From NCBI GenBank assembly GCA_944380925.1, contig CALWJD010000007.1, positions 7,807-71,806 of the forward strand: 64,000 nt of DNA, given 5' to 3'. The DNA is from UMGS1491 sp944380925. Its GTDB lineage: Bacteria; Bacillota; Clostridia; Oscillospirales; Acutalibacteraceae. The notes below the pieces were generated by a model. It was given only the letters and a program-made list of their open reading frames with translations, searched no databases and was not told the origin of the DNA. Of this stretch, positions 1 through 7,586 are shown piece after piece; the first letter of the stretch is position 1, and every line of letters starts with the position of its first letter. A program made the position numbers and the translations under genes.

Positions 1-4
1 ACAA

Positions 5-415
5 ATGACCCCTGAAGAGCTTGAAAAAATAGCAGGAGGGTTTTCTGCGGCGGGAGCTGCGGCTGCGCTTTCCGGCGGAGCTAAAATTATGGCAGATAAG
101 TTGCTTGGTGGGCTTTCCGAACGCAGTAAACAGATACTTAAACGGTTGGGAATTGGTGCAGCAGCGGTTGTAAGTTTATATTTGTTATATCGTACGTTGC
201 CTAGGAATGGGTCGCCTCCAGTTGAGAAGAGTTCTTCTGAGCAAAACTTGCCGATTACTCCATCAGAGGCAATTAACAGATTTTCTAAAAATAACGGTGG
301 ACTTACCGATGAACAAATGAAGCGGCTTAATGATCTACCTGTTGACGATTCTTGTTGGACGTTTGACGATGTAAAATGGTGCCTGTACGGGTTTAGATCG
401 GGTGACTTGAACTAG
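5..415 (+). CDS. Double-glycine leader protein, probably 5'-truncated by the window edge
   Basis: The first ATG gives 136 aa, but the frame is open to the window edge and no ribosome binding site is visible, so the true start may lie outside. The N-terminus reads MTPEELEKIAGG, a leader ending in Gly-Gly of the kind cut by C39 peptidase-ABC exporters; the same motif occurs in proteins at 7136, 49476, 49945, 50583 and 58304. The part after GG starts with an Ala/Gly-rich stretch, has one hydrophobic segment (about residues 49-63), and ends in a polar tail containing two cysteines. A terminator follows at 482. The exporter encoded at 28701-33688 is the likely partner by inference. The function of the mature part is unknown. 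Alternative: an ordinary membrane protein with a chance GG. Confidence 0.6.
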   Translation: MTPEELEKIAGGFSAAGAAAALSGGAKIMADKLLGGLSERSKQILKRLGIGAAAVVSLYLLYRTLPRNGSPPVEKSSSEQNLPITPSEAINRFSKNNGGLTDEQMKRLNDLPVDDSCWTFDDVKWCLYGFRSGDLN

Positions 416-481
416 TTTTGTGAGTCTAAATATAGGATAGTAATAAGCTTGGGCGAAGAAATATTAATATTTTTGCTCTTA

Positions 482-507
482 AGTCGACAGGGGTCGGCTT
501 TTTTTAT
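482..507 (+). terminator. Intrinsic terminator
   Basis: A 7-bp stem (AGTCGAC with GTCGGCT, one G-T pair) closes an AGGG loop and is followed by at least seven T. It ends the gene at 5 and separates it from tpiA. Confidence 0.8.
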
Positions 508-564
508 TTTGCGGTTTAATTTATAATGGTTTTAAATTTAGCAAGACACAGTGGAGGCGTTATC

Positions 565-1332
565 GTGAGTAATAAAAAATTTATTGTTGCAAACTGGAAA
601 ATGAATAAAACTGTAAGTGAGGCAGAGGAATTTTTAAAAAGATTTATTTCACTAAATAAAAATATAGATATTGAGGTTGCGATTTGTCCGCCATTTTTGT
701 GTTTGGAAAAAGCTTTAAAAATTTGCAAGGAAAGTAAAATAAAAATTGGTGCGCAAAATTGCCATTTTGAGAAGAGCGGCGCTTTTACGGGGGAAATATC
801 GGCAAATATGCTGGCAAGTATTGGCGCCGAGTATGTGATATTGGGGCACAGCGAAAGAAGAAATTATTTTTATGAAACAGATAAAATCGTAAACAAAAAA
901 GTAAAAACGGTACTCGAAAATAAACTAAAACCGATTATTTGTGTAGGCGAAACACTCTCAGAGCGAGAAAAAGGCAAAGAAAAAGAAAAAATAAAAACGC
1001 AAATCGGGCTTACTTTCAAAGATATTCCGCCTGAAAAAATTTCGGAAATTGTAGTTGCTTATGAACCGATTTGGGCCATAGGAACGGGCAAAACTGTAAG
1101 TATAGAAGAATGCAAAGAGATGTTTGTTTTTATAAAAAATTATTTGGCTTTCGAATATGGACTTAAGGAATCTCGGAGTATAAGACTTCTCTATGGTGGT
1201 TCGATGAATGAGAAAAACGCAAAAGAGCTTTTATCGGTTCCAAATGTAGATGGCGGTCTTATCGGCGGAGCATCTTTGAATCCTTTTAAATTTACCGATA
1301 TTATAAATCAAGCGGAAAGCGTGGTGCAGTAA
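565..1332 (+). CDS. tpiA: Triosephosphate isomerase
   Basis: Interconverts dihydroxyacetone phosphate and glyceraldehyde 3-phosphate in glycolysis and gluconeogenesis (cytoplasmic TIM barrel). The GTG start at 565 is chosen because a GGAGG box sits 7 nt upstream and the protein then begins VSNKKFIVANWKMNK, giving 255 aa, the usual length; an ATG at 526 would add 13 residues not seen in the family. Visible signatures are the substrate Lys in NWKMNK, the electrophilic His in ILGHSERR, the catalytic Glu in AYEPIWAIGTG, and the phosphate-binding GGS and GGA loops near the C-terminus. The stop is 2 nt before gpmI, so the two glycolytic genes are co-transcribed. Confidence 0.97.
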   Translation: MSNKKFIVANWKMNKTVSEAEEFLKRFISLNKNIDIEVAICPPFLCLEKALKICKESKIKIGAQNCHFEKSGAFTGEISANMLASIGAEYVILGHSERRNYFYETDKIVNKKVKTVLENKLKPIICVGETLSEREKGKEKEKIKTQIGLTFKDIPPEKISEIVVAYEPIWAIGTGKTVSIEECKEMFVFIKNYLAFEYGLKESRSIRLLYGGSMNEKNAKELLSVPNVDGGLIGGASLNPFKFTDIINQAESVVQ

Positions 1333-1334
1333 AT

Positions 1335-2840
1335 ATGAATAACAAAAAAAGAGTTTTACTTATAATAATGGATGGGTTTGGAATCGGAAAAAAAGACGAA
1401 AATAACGCAATTTTTATAGCCAAAACCCCTACGCTTGATAAAATATTTAAAGAAAATTCATACGCCGAACTTTTTGCTTCCGGAAGTTATGTTGGTCTTC
1501 CGGAGGAGCAAATGGGGAACTCTGAAGTTGGGCATTTAAATATCGGAGCGGGAAGAGTTGTTTATCAAGATTTAACCTATATAAATAAATGTATTGAAGA
1601 CGGGAGTTTTTACGAAAATAAAGAACTTATAAACTTGGTGGAAACCGCTCAAAAAAACAGCTCTTCGCTTCATTTAATGGGATTACTTTCAGATGGTGGA
1701 GTACATAGCAGTATAGAACATTTTTTTGCTGTTTTAAAGCTTGCCAAAAAATATAAATTAAAAAAAGTTTATATCCATGTTTGGACCGATGGGCGTGATA
1801 CGCTGCCTAAATCAGCGCTCCGGTACATAAAAACGCTTGAAGATTTTATAGCCCAAAATGAAATTGGAGAAGTTGCAACAATCAGCGGGCGATACTTTGC
1901 AATGGATAGAGATAAAAACTGGGAGCGCACCGAACTTGCTTTTAATGCAATTTTTAGTGCTCAAGGCGATAAATTCCAAAATGCTAAAAAGGCCATAGAA
2001 AATTCATATTTAAAAGAGGTTACTGATGAATTTATAAAGCCGTGTGTGAGCGAAGGCTATGAAGGAATAAAAAAGGGCGACTGTGTTTTATGTTTGAATT
2101 TTAGATCAGACAGAGCGCGGCAAATTACGAAGATGTTTACCGAAAATTTTCAGCATAAAAACATCTTGGAAACCGTAAAATATTATTCGCTTACTTCTTA
2201 TGATGAAACGTTTAAAAACGTAAATGTTATCTTTAAACCAAGGATTATGAAAAACACTTTGGGAGAATATGTGGCAGATTGTGGATTAAAACAACTCAGG
2301 ACCGCTGAAACCGAAAAGTATGCTCACGTTACGTTTTTTCTAAATGGAGGAGTGGAAAAGCCAAATAAAAACGAAGATAGAATAATAGTTAAATCACCGA
2401 GCGTCAAAACATACGATTTAAAGCCGGAAATGAGTGCTTTTGCCGTTACGGAAGAAGTACTAAACGGCATAAGAAGTCAAAAGTATGATTTAATAATTGT
2501 TAATTTTGCAAATCCCGATATGGTGGGGCATACCGGTAATATAGAGGCGACAGTAAAAGCGGTTGAAACCGTGGATGAATGCGTTTTAAAATTAAAAAAT
2601 GAAATGAAAAAATTTGGCGGTACAATGATTATTACGGCAGATCATGGGAATGCGGAAAAGATGAAAGATGAAAACGGCGAACCGTTTACTTCTCACACAA
2701 CAGCAAAAGTACCGTTTGTTATTTTAGATTGCCACGAAAAGTTAAAAGAAAGTGGAAGCCTTTGTGATATAGCTCCCACGATTTTAAAAATACTGGATTT
2801 AAAAAAGCCACCTGAAATGACGGGGAAAAGTCTTTTTTAA
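1335..2840 (+). CDS. gpmI: 2,3-bisphosphoglycerate-independent phosphoglycerate mutase
   Basis: Converts 3-phosphoglycerate to 2-phosphoglycerate using a phosphoserine intermediate and two metal ions. At 501 aa it is close to the family's roughly 510 aa. The N-terminal metal site (IMDGFGIG), the catalytic Ser63 in QMGNSEVGH, the substrate-binding WTDGRDT and the C-terminal metal site (TADHGNAEKM, SHTTAKVPF) are all present. It follows tpiA by 2 nt. It converges on spoVT with only 4 nt between the two stops, and no clear hairpin separates them. Confidence 0.97.
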   Translation: MNNKKRVLLIIMDGFGIGKKDENNAIFIAKTPTLDKIFKENSYAELFASGSYVGLPEEQMGNSEVGHLNIGAGRVVYQDLTYINKCIEDGSFYENKELINLVETAQKNSSSLHLMGLLSDGGVHSSIEHFFAVLKLAKKYKLKKVYIHVWTDGRDTLPKSALRYIKTLEDFIAQNEIGEVATISGRYFAMDRDKNWERTELAFNAIFSAQGDKFQNAKKAIENSYLKEVTDEFIKPCVSEGYEGIKKGDCVLCLNFRSDRARQITKMFTENFQHKNILETVKYYSLTSYDETFKNVNVIFKPRIMKNTLGEYVADCGLKQLRTAETEKYAHVTFFLNGGVEKPNKNEDRIIVKSPSVKTYDLKPEMSAFAVTEEVLNGIRSQKYDLIIVNFANPDMVGHTGNIEATVKAVETVDECVLKLKNEMKKFGGTMIITADHGNAEKMKDENGEPFTSHTTAKVPFVILDCHEKLKESGSLCDIAPTILKILDLKKPPEMTGKSLF

Positions 2841-2844
2841 AATA

Positions 2845-3390
2845 TTAATCTTCCAGCTCACTTCCTAAAAATTCTGCGGATATTTTTACGATTTTTCCTA
2901 TATTTTTTAAATCATTATTTTTCAAAGATTCGTTTTTTAAGATTATTATACTGCCGCAAAGATCTCCGTTTGCAATAATCGGAAACATAAATAGGCATTC
3001 ATTTTTAGTTTTTTCTATGGGCTTAATTTTGGCAGTGTTATTTTCCGTTTCGGATATACTTTTTCGAGCCTCCATAATTTCTCTTAAAAAAGGTGTTATT
3101 TTTTCTCCTATAAATTCTTTTCTTGATGTACCGCAGGCGGCAACTATAGATTCTTTATCGCTTATAAGAGTGGGCATACCGATTGAGCGTGATAAAATTT
3201 CCGAATACCTATTCATAATACCGCTGGAGTGCTTAACAACAGAATGCTTTTTAAAAATTATTTCTTCGGTATTGCCTGTATAAATTTCGAGTAAATCCCC
3301 TTCTCTGATATGAAAACTGCGCCTCAGTTCTTTGGGTATTACAATTCTTCCGAGTTCGTCTATTCTTCTTACTATTCCTGTAGATTTCAA
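2845..3390 (-). CDS. spoVT: Stage V sporulation protein T, AbrB-type regulator
   Basis: Transcription factor of the forespore in endospore formers. Residues 1-50 form an AbrB swapped-hairpin DNA-binding domain, with the signature GIVRRIDELGRIVIPKELRR. The rest (about 55-178) looks like the GAF-type ligand/dimer domain of SpoVT, including the ACGTSRKEF region. Length (181 aa) matches SpoVT (about 178) rather than the 95-aa AbrB. A strong AAGGAGG precedes the start. Its presence is direct evidence for a sporulating lineage. It is monocistronic as far as can be seen. Confidence 0.93.
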   Translation of the reverse strand: MKSTGIVRRIDELGRIVIPKELRRSFHIREGDLLEIYTGNTEEIIFKKHSVVKHSSGIMNRYSEILSRSIGMPTLISDKESIVAACGTSRKEFIGEKITPFLREIMEARKSISETENNTAKIKPIEKTKNECLFMFPIIANGDLCGSIIILKNESLKNNDLKNIGKIVKISAEFLGSELED

Positions 3391-3494
3391 AGCGAAACCT
3401 CCTTTTGGTTTTTATATTTATTTTTAGTTTGACAAAATCTTTGAAAAATATACATTTTTTAAATACCAAAAATAAATTTTTAAGCGCAATGATG

Positions 3495-3523
3495 TTGATA
3501 AGGTGCGCTAATTTATATATAAT
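3495..3523 (+). promoter_or_regulatory. Sigma-A type promoter for the ferredoxin gene
   Basis: TTGATA (3495-3500) and TATAAT (3518-3523) are separated by 17 bp. A short inverted repeat (AGTGAGC / GCTCGCT) follows in the leader. The coding start is about 50 bp downstream. Confidence 0.7.
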
Positions 3524-3576
3524 TATTAGTGAGCGCTATGCTCGCTGATTATGATTTTTGAGAGGGAGAAGTATTA

Positions 3577-3774
3577 ATGAAAGTTACTGTTGACCAAGAA
3601 GTATGTATAGGATGTGGAATGTGCATAGATATTTGTCCGGAAGTTTTTAGATTTAATGATGATTCTAAGTCGGAGGTTATTTCCGAAACAATCCCCGAAG
3701 GTTTAGAAGCAAAAACAGAAGAAGCAAAAGAAGTTTGTCCTGTTGATGCAATTGTTACGGAAGAAGCAAAATAA
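3577..3774 (+). CDS. Small ferredoxin, single 4Fe-4S type
   Basis: Soluble low-potential electron carrier of 65 aa. Cys10, Cys13, Cys16 and Cys54 (CIGCGMC ... CPVDAI) match the ligand set of a one-cluster bacterial ferredoxin; Cys20 is the residue that in two-cluster proteins would bind the second cluster. The start has a GAGAGGGAGAAG box and its own promoter. Oddity: the gene ends in TAA, and the same frame then runs on for 13 codons (3775-3813) that repeat its own last part (AKESCSVDAIVVE versus AKEVCPVDAIVTE) before a TAG. The visible C-terminus was therefore probably created by a tandem duplication. Confidence 0.93.
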   Translation: MKVTVDQEVCIGCGMCIDICPEVFRFNDDSKSEVISETIPEGLEAKTEEAKEVCPVDAIVTEEAK

Positions 3775-3816
3775 GCAAAAGAAAGTTGCTCCGTTGATGC
3801 AATCGTTGTTGAATAG
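3724..3816 (+). repeat. Tandem duplication of the ferredoxin 3' end
   Basis: Unit 1 at 3724-3762 and unit 2 at 3775-3813 are 51 bp apart, identical at 30 of 39 positions, and in the same reading frame. Both encode the last cluster-ligating Cys and the VDAIV motif. A TAA (3772-3774) lies between them and unit 2 ends in TAG (3814-3816). Confidence 0.85.
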
Positions 3817-3856
3817 TTTTTGTTTTTCTTTAAGATAAAAATTTATTTTTTAAAAG

Positions 3857-3885
3857 ACCATGCACCGAGTGCATGGTTTTCTATA
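3857..3885 (+). terminator. Intrinsic terminator after ferredoxin
   Basis: A perfect 9-bp stem ACCATGCAC / GTGCATGGT with a CGA loop is followed by TTTCTAT. Confidence 0.8.
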
Positions 3886-3925
3886 TACAAAAATTTTCAA
3901 GCAGAGTTTTGCATGGAGTTAGATT

Positions 3926-4405
3926 TTAACCCGATTTGGAACTATCCGTTTGGGTAGTGCGTAAAACGTGATTTAAAAAGCATAAAACTTCACCGCTCTT
4001 ATAAAACCAGGCATAGTGCAAAGGAGTTAATCCACTGCGGTTTTTTATGCGTACATTGGCGCCTTTGCCAACTAAAATCTTTACTATATCTAAATTGTTG
4101 TTTTGCGCTGCACAGTGAAGTGGCGATGTTTCATGAGGACCTGGTTTGGAGTTTGGGTTTGCGCTTTCTTTTAACCAAAAATTTACTTCATTTATATTAT
4201 TTTTTGCTACGGCATCATATAGTTGTTCATCTAAAAAATCTTGGGTTGTCTTTGGCTTTGCCGGTAGTGTTACGACGACGTCATCAGTTTTTTGATATAG
4301 TGAAGGTGTTCCCATTTGTGCGAAAAATACCGGAGTAATATTTGTAAAAAATAGTATTATTAAAGTTAGCATAATTTTTATCAACTTTTTTAATTTGTAG
4401 TTCAT
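3926..4405 (-). CDS. Secreted ankyrin-repeat protein
   Basis: 159 aa. Residues 1-29 form a typical signal peptide (KLKK, hydrophobic IMLTLIILFF, cleavage near FFA-Q). About three ankyrin repeats follow from residue 60: a degenerate one (QLYDAVAKNNINEV), a good one (TSPLHCAAQNNNLDIVKIL), then GANVRIKNRSGLTPLHYAW. Ankyrin repeats bind proteins, so it probably acts outside the membrane by protein-protein contact; no enzymatic domain is present. The RBS is AGGAGGGG 7 nt before ATG. It stands alone between the ferredoxin and a divergent M23 peptidase. The partner is unknown. Confidence 0.8.
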   Translation of the reverse strand: MNYKLKKLIKIMLTLIILFFTNITPVFFAQMGTPSLYQKTDDVVVTLPAKPKTTQDFLDEQLYDAVAKNNINEVNFWLKESANPNSKPGPHETSPLHCAAQNNNLDIVKILVGKGANVRIKNRSGLTPLHYAWFYKSGEVLCFLNHVLRTTQTDSSKSG

Positions 4406-4573
4406 AAAAACCCCTCCTTTTCGAACTTATTATATTAAAGAGGTTTAAACGCATATATAAATTACGCTAATTTTTGGCAACCGAAAATTTTTAATTATAA
4501 CAAGTATTTTTGTGTTTTTAGGTTTTGGAGGTACATATAATTAAAAATATAGATTAACGGAGATGATAAAATC

Positions 4574-5611
4574 TTGTTTGTTATAAGATTAAAGCGGCGA
4601 ACGCTTATTATTTTTTCTGCCCTTTTTGCGGTGTTTACCATATCGGTTTTGTTTTTAAATAAATTAGCGCTGCCTGCGAGGGCGCATGAAAACAAAAAAT
4701 TTATAAAATATGCAGAATTTAACCCTACTTACGAGGCGCTCGATAAAGCCATGAAAGAGGATATAAAATCGCAAAACGAAAATATAAAAATTAATTGGAT
4801 AGAAGTGCTTTCGTGTTTGGGATGCAAGTATGGCGGCGATTTTAAAAAGTATAAAGAAGCGGACATAAACGAAATAATTAAAAAATTAAAGTCCGGCGAA
4901 AAGATAGGCGATATTACAAAGAATAATAAAAATTATGATTATTATCATCAGGTATATGAAGCCGTGTTAAAAGAATTTTTAGGCAGCTACAAAATAAAGA
5001 CAAAGCCAAAAAAAGAAGGTACAGAGGGAGAGTGGACAGAAGTTTATGGCTTAAAAGCTTTTTCTCCGATTGCAAAAACGTTTCCTTATTCACATTATGA
5101 TGATTTTGGGGCAAGCCGTTCTTATGGATATAAAAGGCCTCATTTAGGGCACGATATGATGTGCGCAATCGGAACTCCCGTTATAGCGGTGGAATCAGGT
5201 ACTGTTGAGATAATGGGGTGGAATCAGTATGGTGGGTGGCGGATAGGTATTCGAAGTTTTGATAAAAAACGATATTATTATTATGCACATTTGCGTAAAG
5301 ATAGGCCATTTCATTTGAGTTTAAAAGAAGGCGGCATAGTTAAAGCAGGGGACGTTATAGGCTATGTGGGGCGTACGGGATACAGCGCAAAAGAAAATGT
5401 TAATAATATAAGCGAAAGCCATTTGCATTTTGGAATGGAGCTTATATTTGATGAATCGCAAAAAGAGTGCGATAACGAAATATGGATTGATCTTTGGGCA
5501 ATAACAAAGCTTTTGGAAAAGAATAAAAGCGCTGTAATAAGAAATAACGAAACAAAGGAATTTTATAGAGAGAGCGAATTTGCGGAACCAAATTTAGAAA
5601 ATTTGAAATAA
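4574..5611 (+). CDS. Membrane-anchored M23 (LytM-type) peptidase
   Basis: 345 aa starting at TTG, chosen because a GGAG box lies 11 nt upstream and no ATG is usable. Residues 1-36 contain a transmembrane or signal segment (LIIFSALFAVFTISVLFL). Residues 40-150 are a charged domain of unknown function with a CLGCKYGG motif. Residues about 165-320 form the M23 fold. Zinc ligands are seen in the first motif (HLGHD, matching HxxxD), the YYYAH strand and the SHLHFG motif (HxH), so the peptidase should be active on peptidoglycan cross-links. Similar proteins act in spore or vegetative wall remodelling; which applies here is not clear. A hairpin at 5618 ends the transcript. Confidence 0.88.
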   Translation: MFVIRLKRRTLIIFSALFAVFTISVLFLNKLALPARAHENKKFIKYAEFNPTYEALDKAMKEDIKSQNENIKINWIEVLSCLGCKYGGDFKKYKEADINEIIKKLKSGEKIGDITKNNKNYDYYHQVYEAVLKEFLGSYKIKTKPKKEGTEGEWTEVYGLKAFSPIAKTFPYSHYDDFGASRSYGYKRPHLGHDMMCAIGTPVIAVESGTVEIMGWNQYGGWRIGIRSFDKKRYYYYAHLRKDRPFHLSLKEGGIVKAGDVIGYVGRTGYSAKENVNNISESHLHFGMELIFDESQKECDNEIWIDLWAITKLLEKNKSAVIRNNETKEFYRESEFAEPNLENLK

Positions 5612-5617
5612 GAGATA

Positions 5618-5650
5618 CCTATGCAACTTATTGCATAGGCACCTTTCTAT
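5618..5650 (+). terminator. Hairpin terminator
   Basis: A perfect 9-bp stem CCTATGCAA / TTGCATAGG with a CTTA loop, followed by a weak T tract (CACCTTTCT). It ends the M23 gene and may also serve the convergent minus-strand gene. Confidence 0.6.
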
Positions 5651-5665
5651 CATATTATAATAACT

Positions 5666-6061
5666 CTAGATTTTGTCTTCGCGTTGTAAATAAGTATAAT
5701 AATCGTTAAAACTTTGTATTTGTGATTCTTGGTTCGTAAAAATAAACCTTTTTTTATCATTACAGTACTTATCATATTTCCAATTCTTTGGGTTAGCTAC
5801 AATTTTTTCTAATTCTTCTTTATTTTTTGCAGTACATTTGTATGCGTATGCCGTTGGGAACAGAAGAGTGACACTGTTTCTTCCATACCGTGGTTCATCG
5901 CCATACCATCTGTTAAACCAATTTATTTCATCAATTGATCCCAATGCCTTGTTGTGCCATGCAACACAGAAGGGAGGTGAGTTTATAAGCATAGCCAATT
6001 TACCATCGGCTTTAGGTTGTTTTGACCTCAGGGTAGACCTTAAATTTTCCAAAGTTTTCAC
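5666..6061 (-). CDS. Unrecognised protein, possibly the detached C-terminal part of the upstream gene
   Basis: The frame opens with GTG (MKTLENLRSTLRSKQ) and gives 131 aa rich in Trp, Tyr, Asn and Lys, for example FNRWYGDEPRYGRNS. No known family, signal peptide or membrane segment is recognised. There is no ribosome binding site before the GTG. The reading frame is the direct continuation of the 288-aa protein at 6071-6937, separated only by its TAG and three codons. The junction sits on a 21/23-bp tandem duplication. The pair may therefore be one gene of about 420 codons broken by that duplication, or translation may restart at the GTG. Confidence 0.5.
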   Translation of the reverse strand: MKTLENLRSTLRSKQPKADGKLAMLINSPPFCVAWHNKALGSIDEINWFNRWYGDEPRYGRNSVTLLFPTAYAYKCTAKNKEELEKIVANPKNWKYDKYCNDKKRFIFTNQESQIQSFNDYYTYLQREDKI

Positions 6062-6103
6062 TGGCCTTACCTATTGTGACACTGGCCTTTTACCTATTGT
6101 GAC
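6060..6103. repeat. 21/23-bp direct tandem repeat at a gene junction
   Basis: Copies at 6060-6080 and 6081-6103 differ only by two extra T. On the minus strand the duplicated copy supplies the TAG stop of the 288-aa protein. Confidence 0.85.
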
Positions 6104-6937
6104 TTGAGTTTTGACTTTTTGTTTAAGTGTTGTGGCTTTATGCCAAGTATGCCCGGTTTTTGCAGCTTGGCCAGGTGTAGTGGCATGCGGAGCTGCTTTT
6201 GCGTCTACTGTAGGCGCGGTTTTTTGCCCAGATGTTGCATTGTGAAAGGGGTGTTTGGCGTTGGCTGCCCATGCTCTTGCTACGGCAGCTGAGGCGGCTT
6301 TTTTAGCTTCAGCCAGTCTAGATTCTTGGATTTTTACATTTTTTATTATTACATCAAGTAGTATGGTCATACAATTTATAAGCGCACAAACATAAGCCGC
6401 CACAGCAGCTTTCAGCCGTTGCACTTGAAGCTTTGAGTCTATTTTCAGAATCTTACGTATGATCCCTTTCTCTTTTTTAAGGTAGTTATCAAATAAGGTC
6501 TTGTTTATTTTCACCAACTCGGTTTTTTTAGTGTTTAGTGCTTTTAAAAAGATTCCCGCATCTCTTTGGGTTTCTTTTTTGAAAAGATCTACGTTATTTA
6601 ATTCGGGGCTGTTCAAAGCATTGCCAACCAATTTTGAAAAAGAACCTGTGACGGTATGCTTACCTATAGTAGATACCAGAAGTTTTAAGCCTAACACTTT
6701 GCAACGTAAAACGTGATAACCATCTTGCTCGGTTGCTGTTTGGTCTATGTTGATCGTTTTTCCTATATACTGACTGAGCCAGCAACTTTGTATGTTATTC
6801 GTAAATTCTTGGACAGTTTTTGTTGCATCAAATGCCTCCCCTTTGTTAACTATTTTATCAGCAGTGGTGTTTGATTTTTGATCAACGTATTGTAAAAATT
6901 GTTCGTTTGCCTTTTCTAATTCTTTTGAAGAAAACAT
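6071..6937 (-). CDS. Unrecognised 288-aa protein with Ala/His/Thr-rich C-terminal tail
   Basis: It starts at ATG after a strong GAGGAGG box (MFSSKELEKANEQFLQYVD). Residues 1-160 are mixed alpha/beta-like. Residues 165-225 are basic and hydrophobic with a helix (AAVAAYVCALINCMTILLDV) followed by an Ala-rich helix. Residues 230-280 are low complexity, rich in Ala, Thr, His and Gly (HNATSGQKTAPTVDAKAAPH). No family is recognised. It ends at a TAG inside a tandem repeat, and the frame continues into the 131-aa ORF. Its promoter shares a 14-bp core (ATTGACATTATATA) with that of the multi-GG protein at 58304, which hints at common regulation. Codon use resembles its neighbours. Confidence 0.65.
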   Translation of the reverse strand: MFSSKELEKANEQFLQYVDQKSNTTADKIVNKGEAFDATKTVQEFTNNIQSCWLSQYIGKTINIDQTATEQDGYHVLRCKVLGLKLLVSTIGKHTVTGSFSKLVGNALNSPELNNVDLFKKETQRDAGIFLKALNTKKTELVKINKTLFDNYLKKEKGIIRKILKIDSKLQVQRLKAAVAAYVCALINCMTILLDVIIKNVKIQESRLAEAKKAASAAVARAWAANAKHPFHNATSGQKTAPTVDAKAAPHATTPGQAAKTGHTWHKATTLKQKVKTQVTIGKRPVSQ

Positions 6938-6969
6938 ATAAATAACCTCCTCATTTTCTATTGTATATC

Positions 6970-6997
6970 ATTGTACTCAAAAAATATATAATGTCAA
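6970..6997 (-). promoter_or_regulatory. Promoter of the 288-aa protein gene
   Basis: On the minus strand TTGACA (6992-6997) and TACAAT (6970-6975) are 16 bp apart. The surrounding ATTGACATTATATA is identical to that of the promoter at 59033-59060. Confidence 0.65.
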
Positions 6998-7073
6998 TGT
7001 TTTTCGCACAACTTTGTTTTGCTTTAAATAAATTATGTTTAAAATTATAGGCGATTAATATAATTTCAAAGAC

Positions 7074-7105
7074 CATAAAAAAGCCTTGCCGTAAGGCGGC
7101 AAGGC
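7074..7105 (-). terminator. Intrinsic terminator of the GG-leader gene at 7136
   Basis: A perfect 9-bp stem GCCTTGCCG / CGGCAAGGC (7083-7105). On the minus strand it is followed by TTTTTTATGG. Confidence 0.85.
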
Positions 7106-7135
7106 AAGAAGCGCAAATTATTACTGAAAATAGCG

Positions 7136-7525
7136 TTAATTGCCTTTAAATTTACTGTTATATATATCCTTTCCAAACTCCAATAAGAAGGCTGTTGGAA
7201 TTGCCCATATTGCTATGCCTATGCCTTCGCCGACTTTATCAAGCGCTTTATTCACTACTTGTTTACCACATTTTTTTAAGTACTCTTTCCAGCCTTCTTC
7301 GGATGGAGCTCCATTGCCGCCACTTATATAAGATAAATATTCTTCATCCAACACATCCGAAATGGCATCGAATTCATTGCGGAGCCTGGTTACTTCTTCT
7401 TTGCTGAGCTTTACGCCATTGGCTTCAAATTCTGCCTCTATTTCTGCGGGAGTTTGTAATTCCAAAATTTTCATCACAAAATCTTCATTTTTCATAAGTT
7501 CTTCAAATTTTTCTTTATTTTCCAT
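7136..7525 (-). CDS. Nif11-like double-glycine leader protein
   Basis: The ATG at 7525 (MENKEKFEELMKNED) is preferred over 7546 because AGGAG lies 9 nt upstream; this gives 129 aa. Residues 1-70 resemble Nif11-like RiPP leaders (FEELMKNEDFVMKILELQTP ... LSKEEV) and end in DEEYLSYISGG, a double-glycine cleavage site. The mature part of about 60 residues has one Cys and an amphipathic/hydrophobic helix (GIGIAIWAIPTAFLLEF) and a basic end, as in membrane-active peptides. No modification enzyme is adjacent. The exporter at 28701-33688 is the obvious candidate for processing (inference). It has its own consensus promoter and terminator. Confidence 0.8.
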   Translation of the reverse strand: MENKEKFEELMKNEDFVMKILELQTPAEIEAEFEANGVKLSKEEVTRLRNEFDAISDVLDEEYLSYISGGNGAPSEEGWKEYLKKCGKQVVNKALDKVGEGIGIAIWAIPTAFLLEFGKDIYNSKFKGN

Positions 7526-7557
7526 AAGTAAACATCTCCTAACCATATTTTTTGCAA

Positions 7558-7586
7558 ATTATATGTCAAAGTAATATGATAGTCAA
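7558..7586 (-). promoter_or_regulatory. Consensus promoter of the GG-leader gene at 7136
   Basis: On the minus strand TTGACT (7581-7586) and TATAAT (7558-7563) are separated by exactly 17 bp. The -35 box lies inside the first bases of the duplicated polC tail. Confidence 0.8.

Noticed and set aside
3017..3283. 88-aa plus-strand frame inside spoVT
   Set aside because: Antisense shadow of a well-conserved gene, no RBS or homology.
6071..6073. TAG readthrough or pyrrolysine decoding to join the 288-aa and 131-aa frames
   Set aside because: The stop lies in a small duplication that explains it, other in-frame stops in the window are TAA, and the only tRNA seen reads UUG, not UAG.
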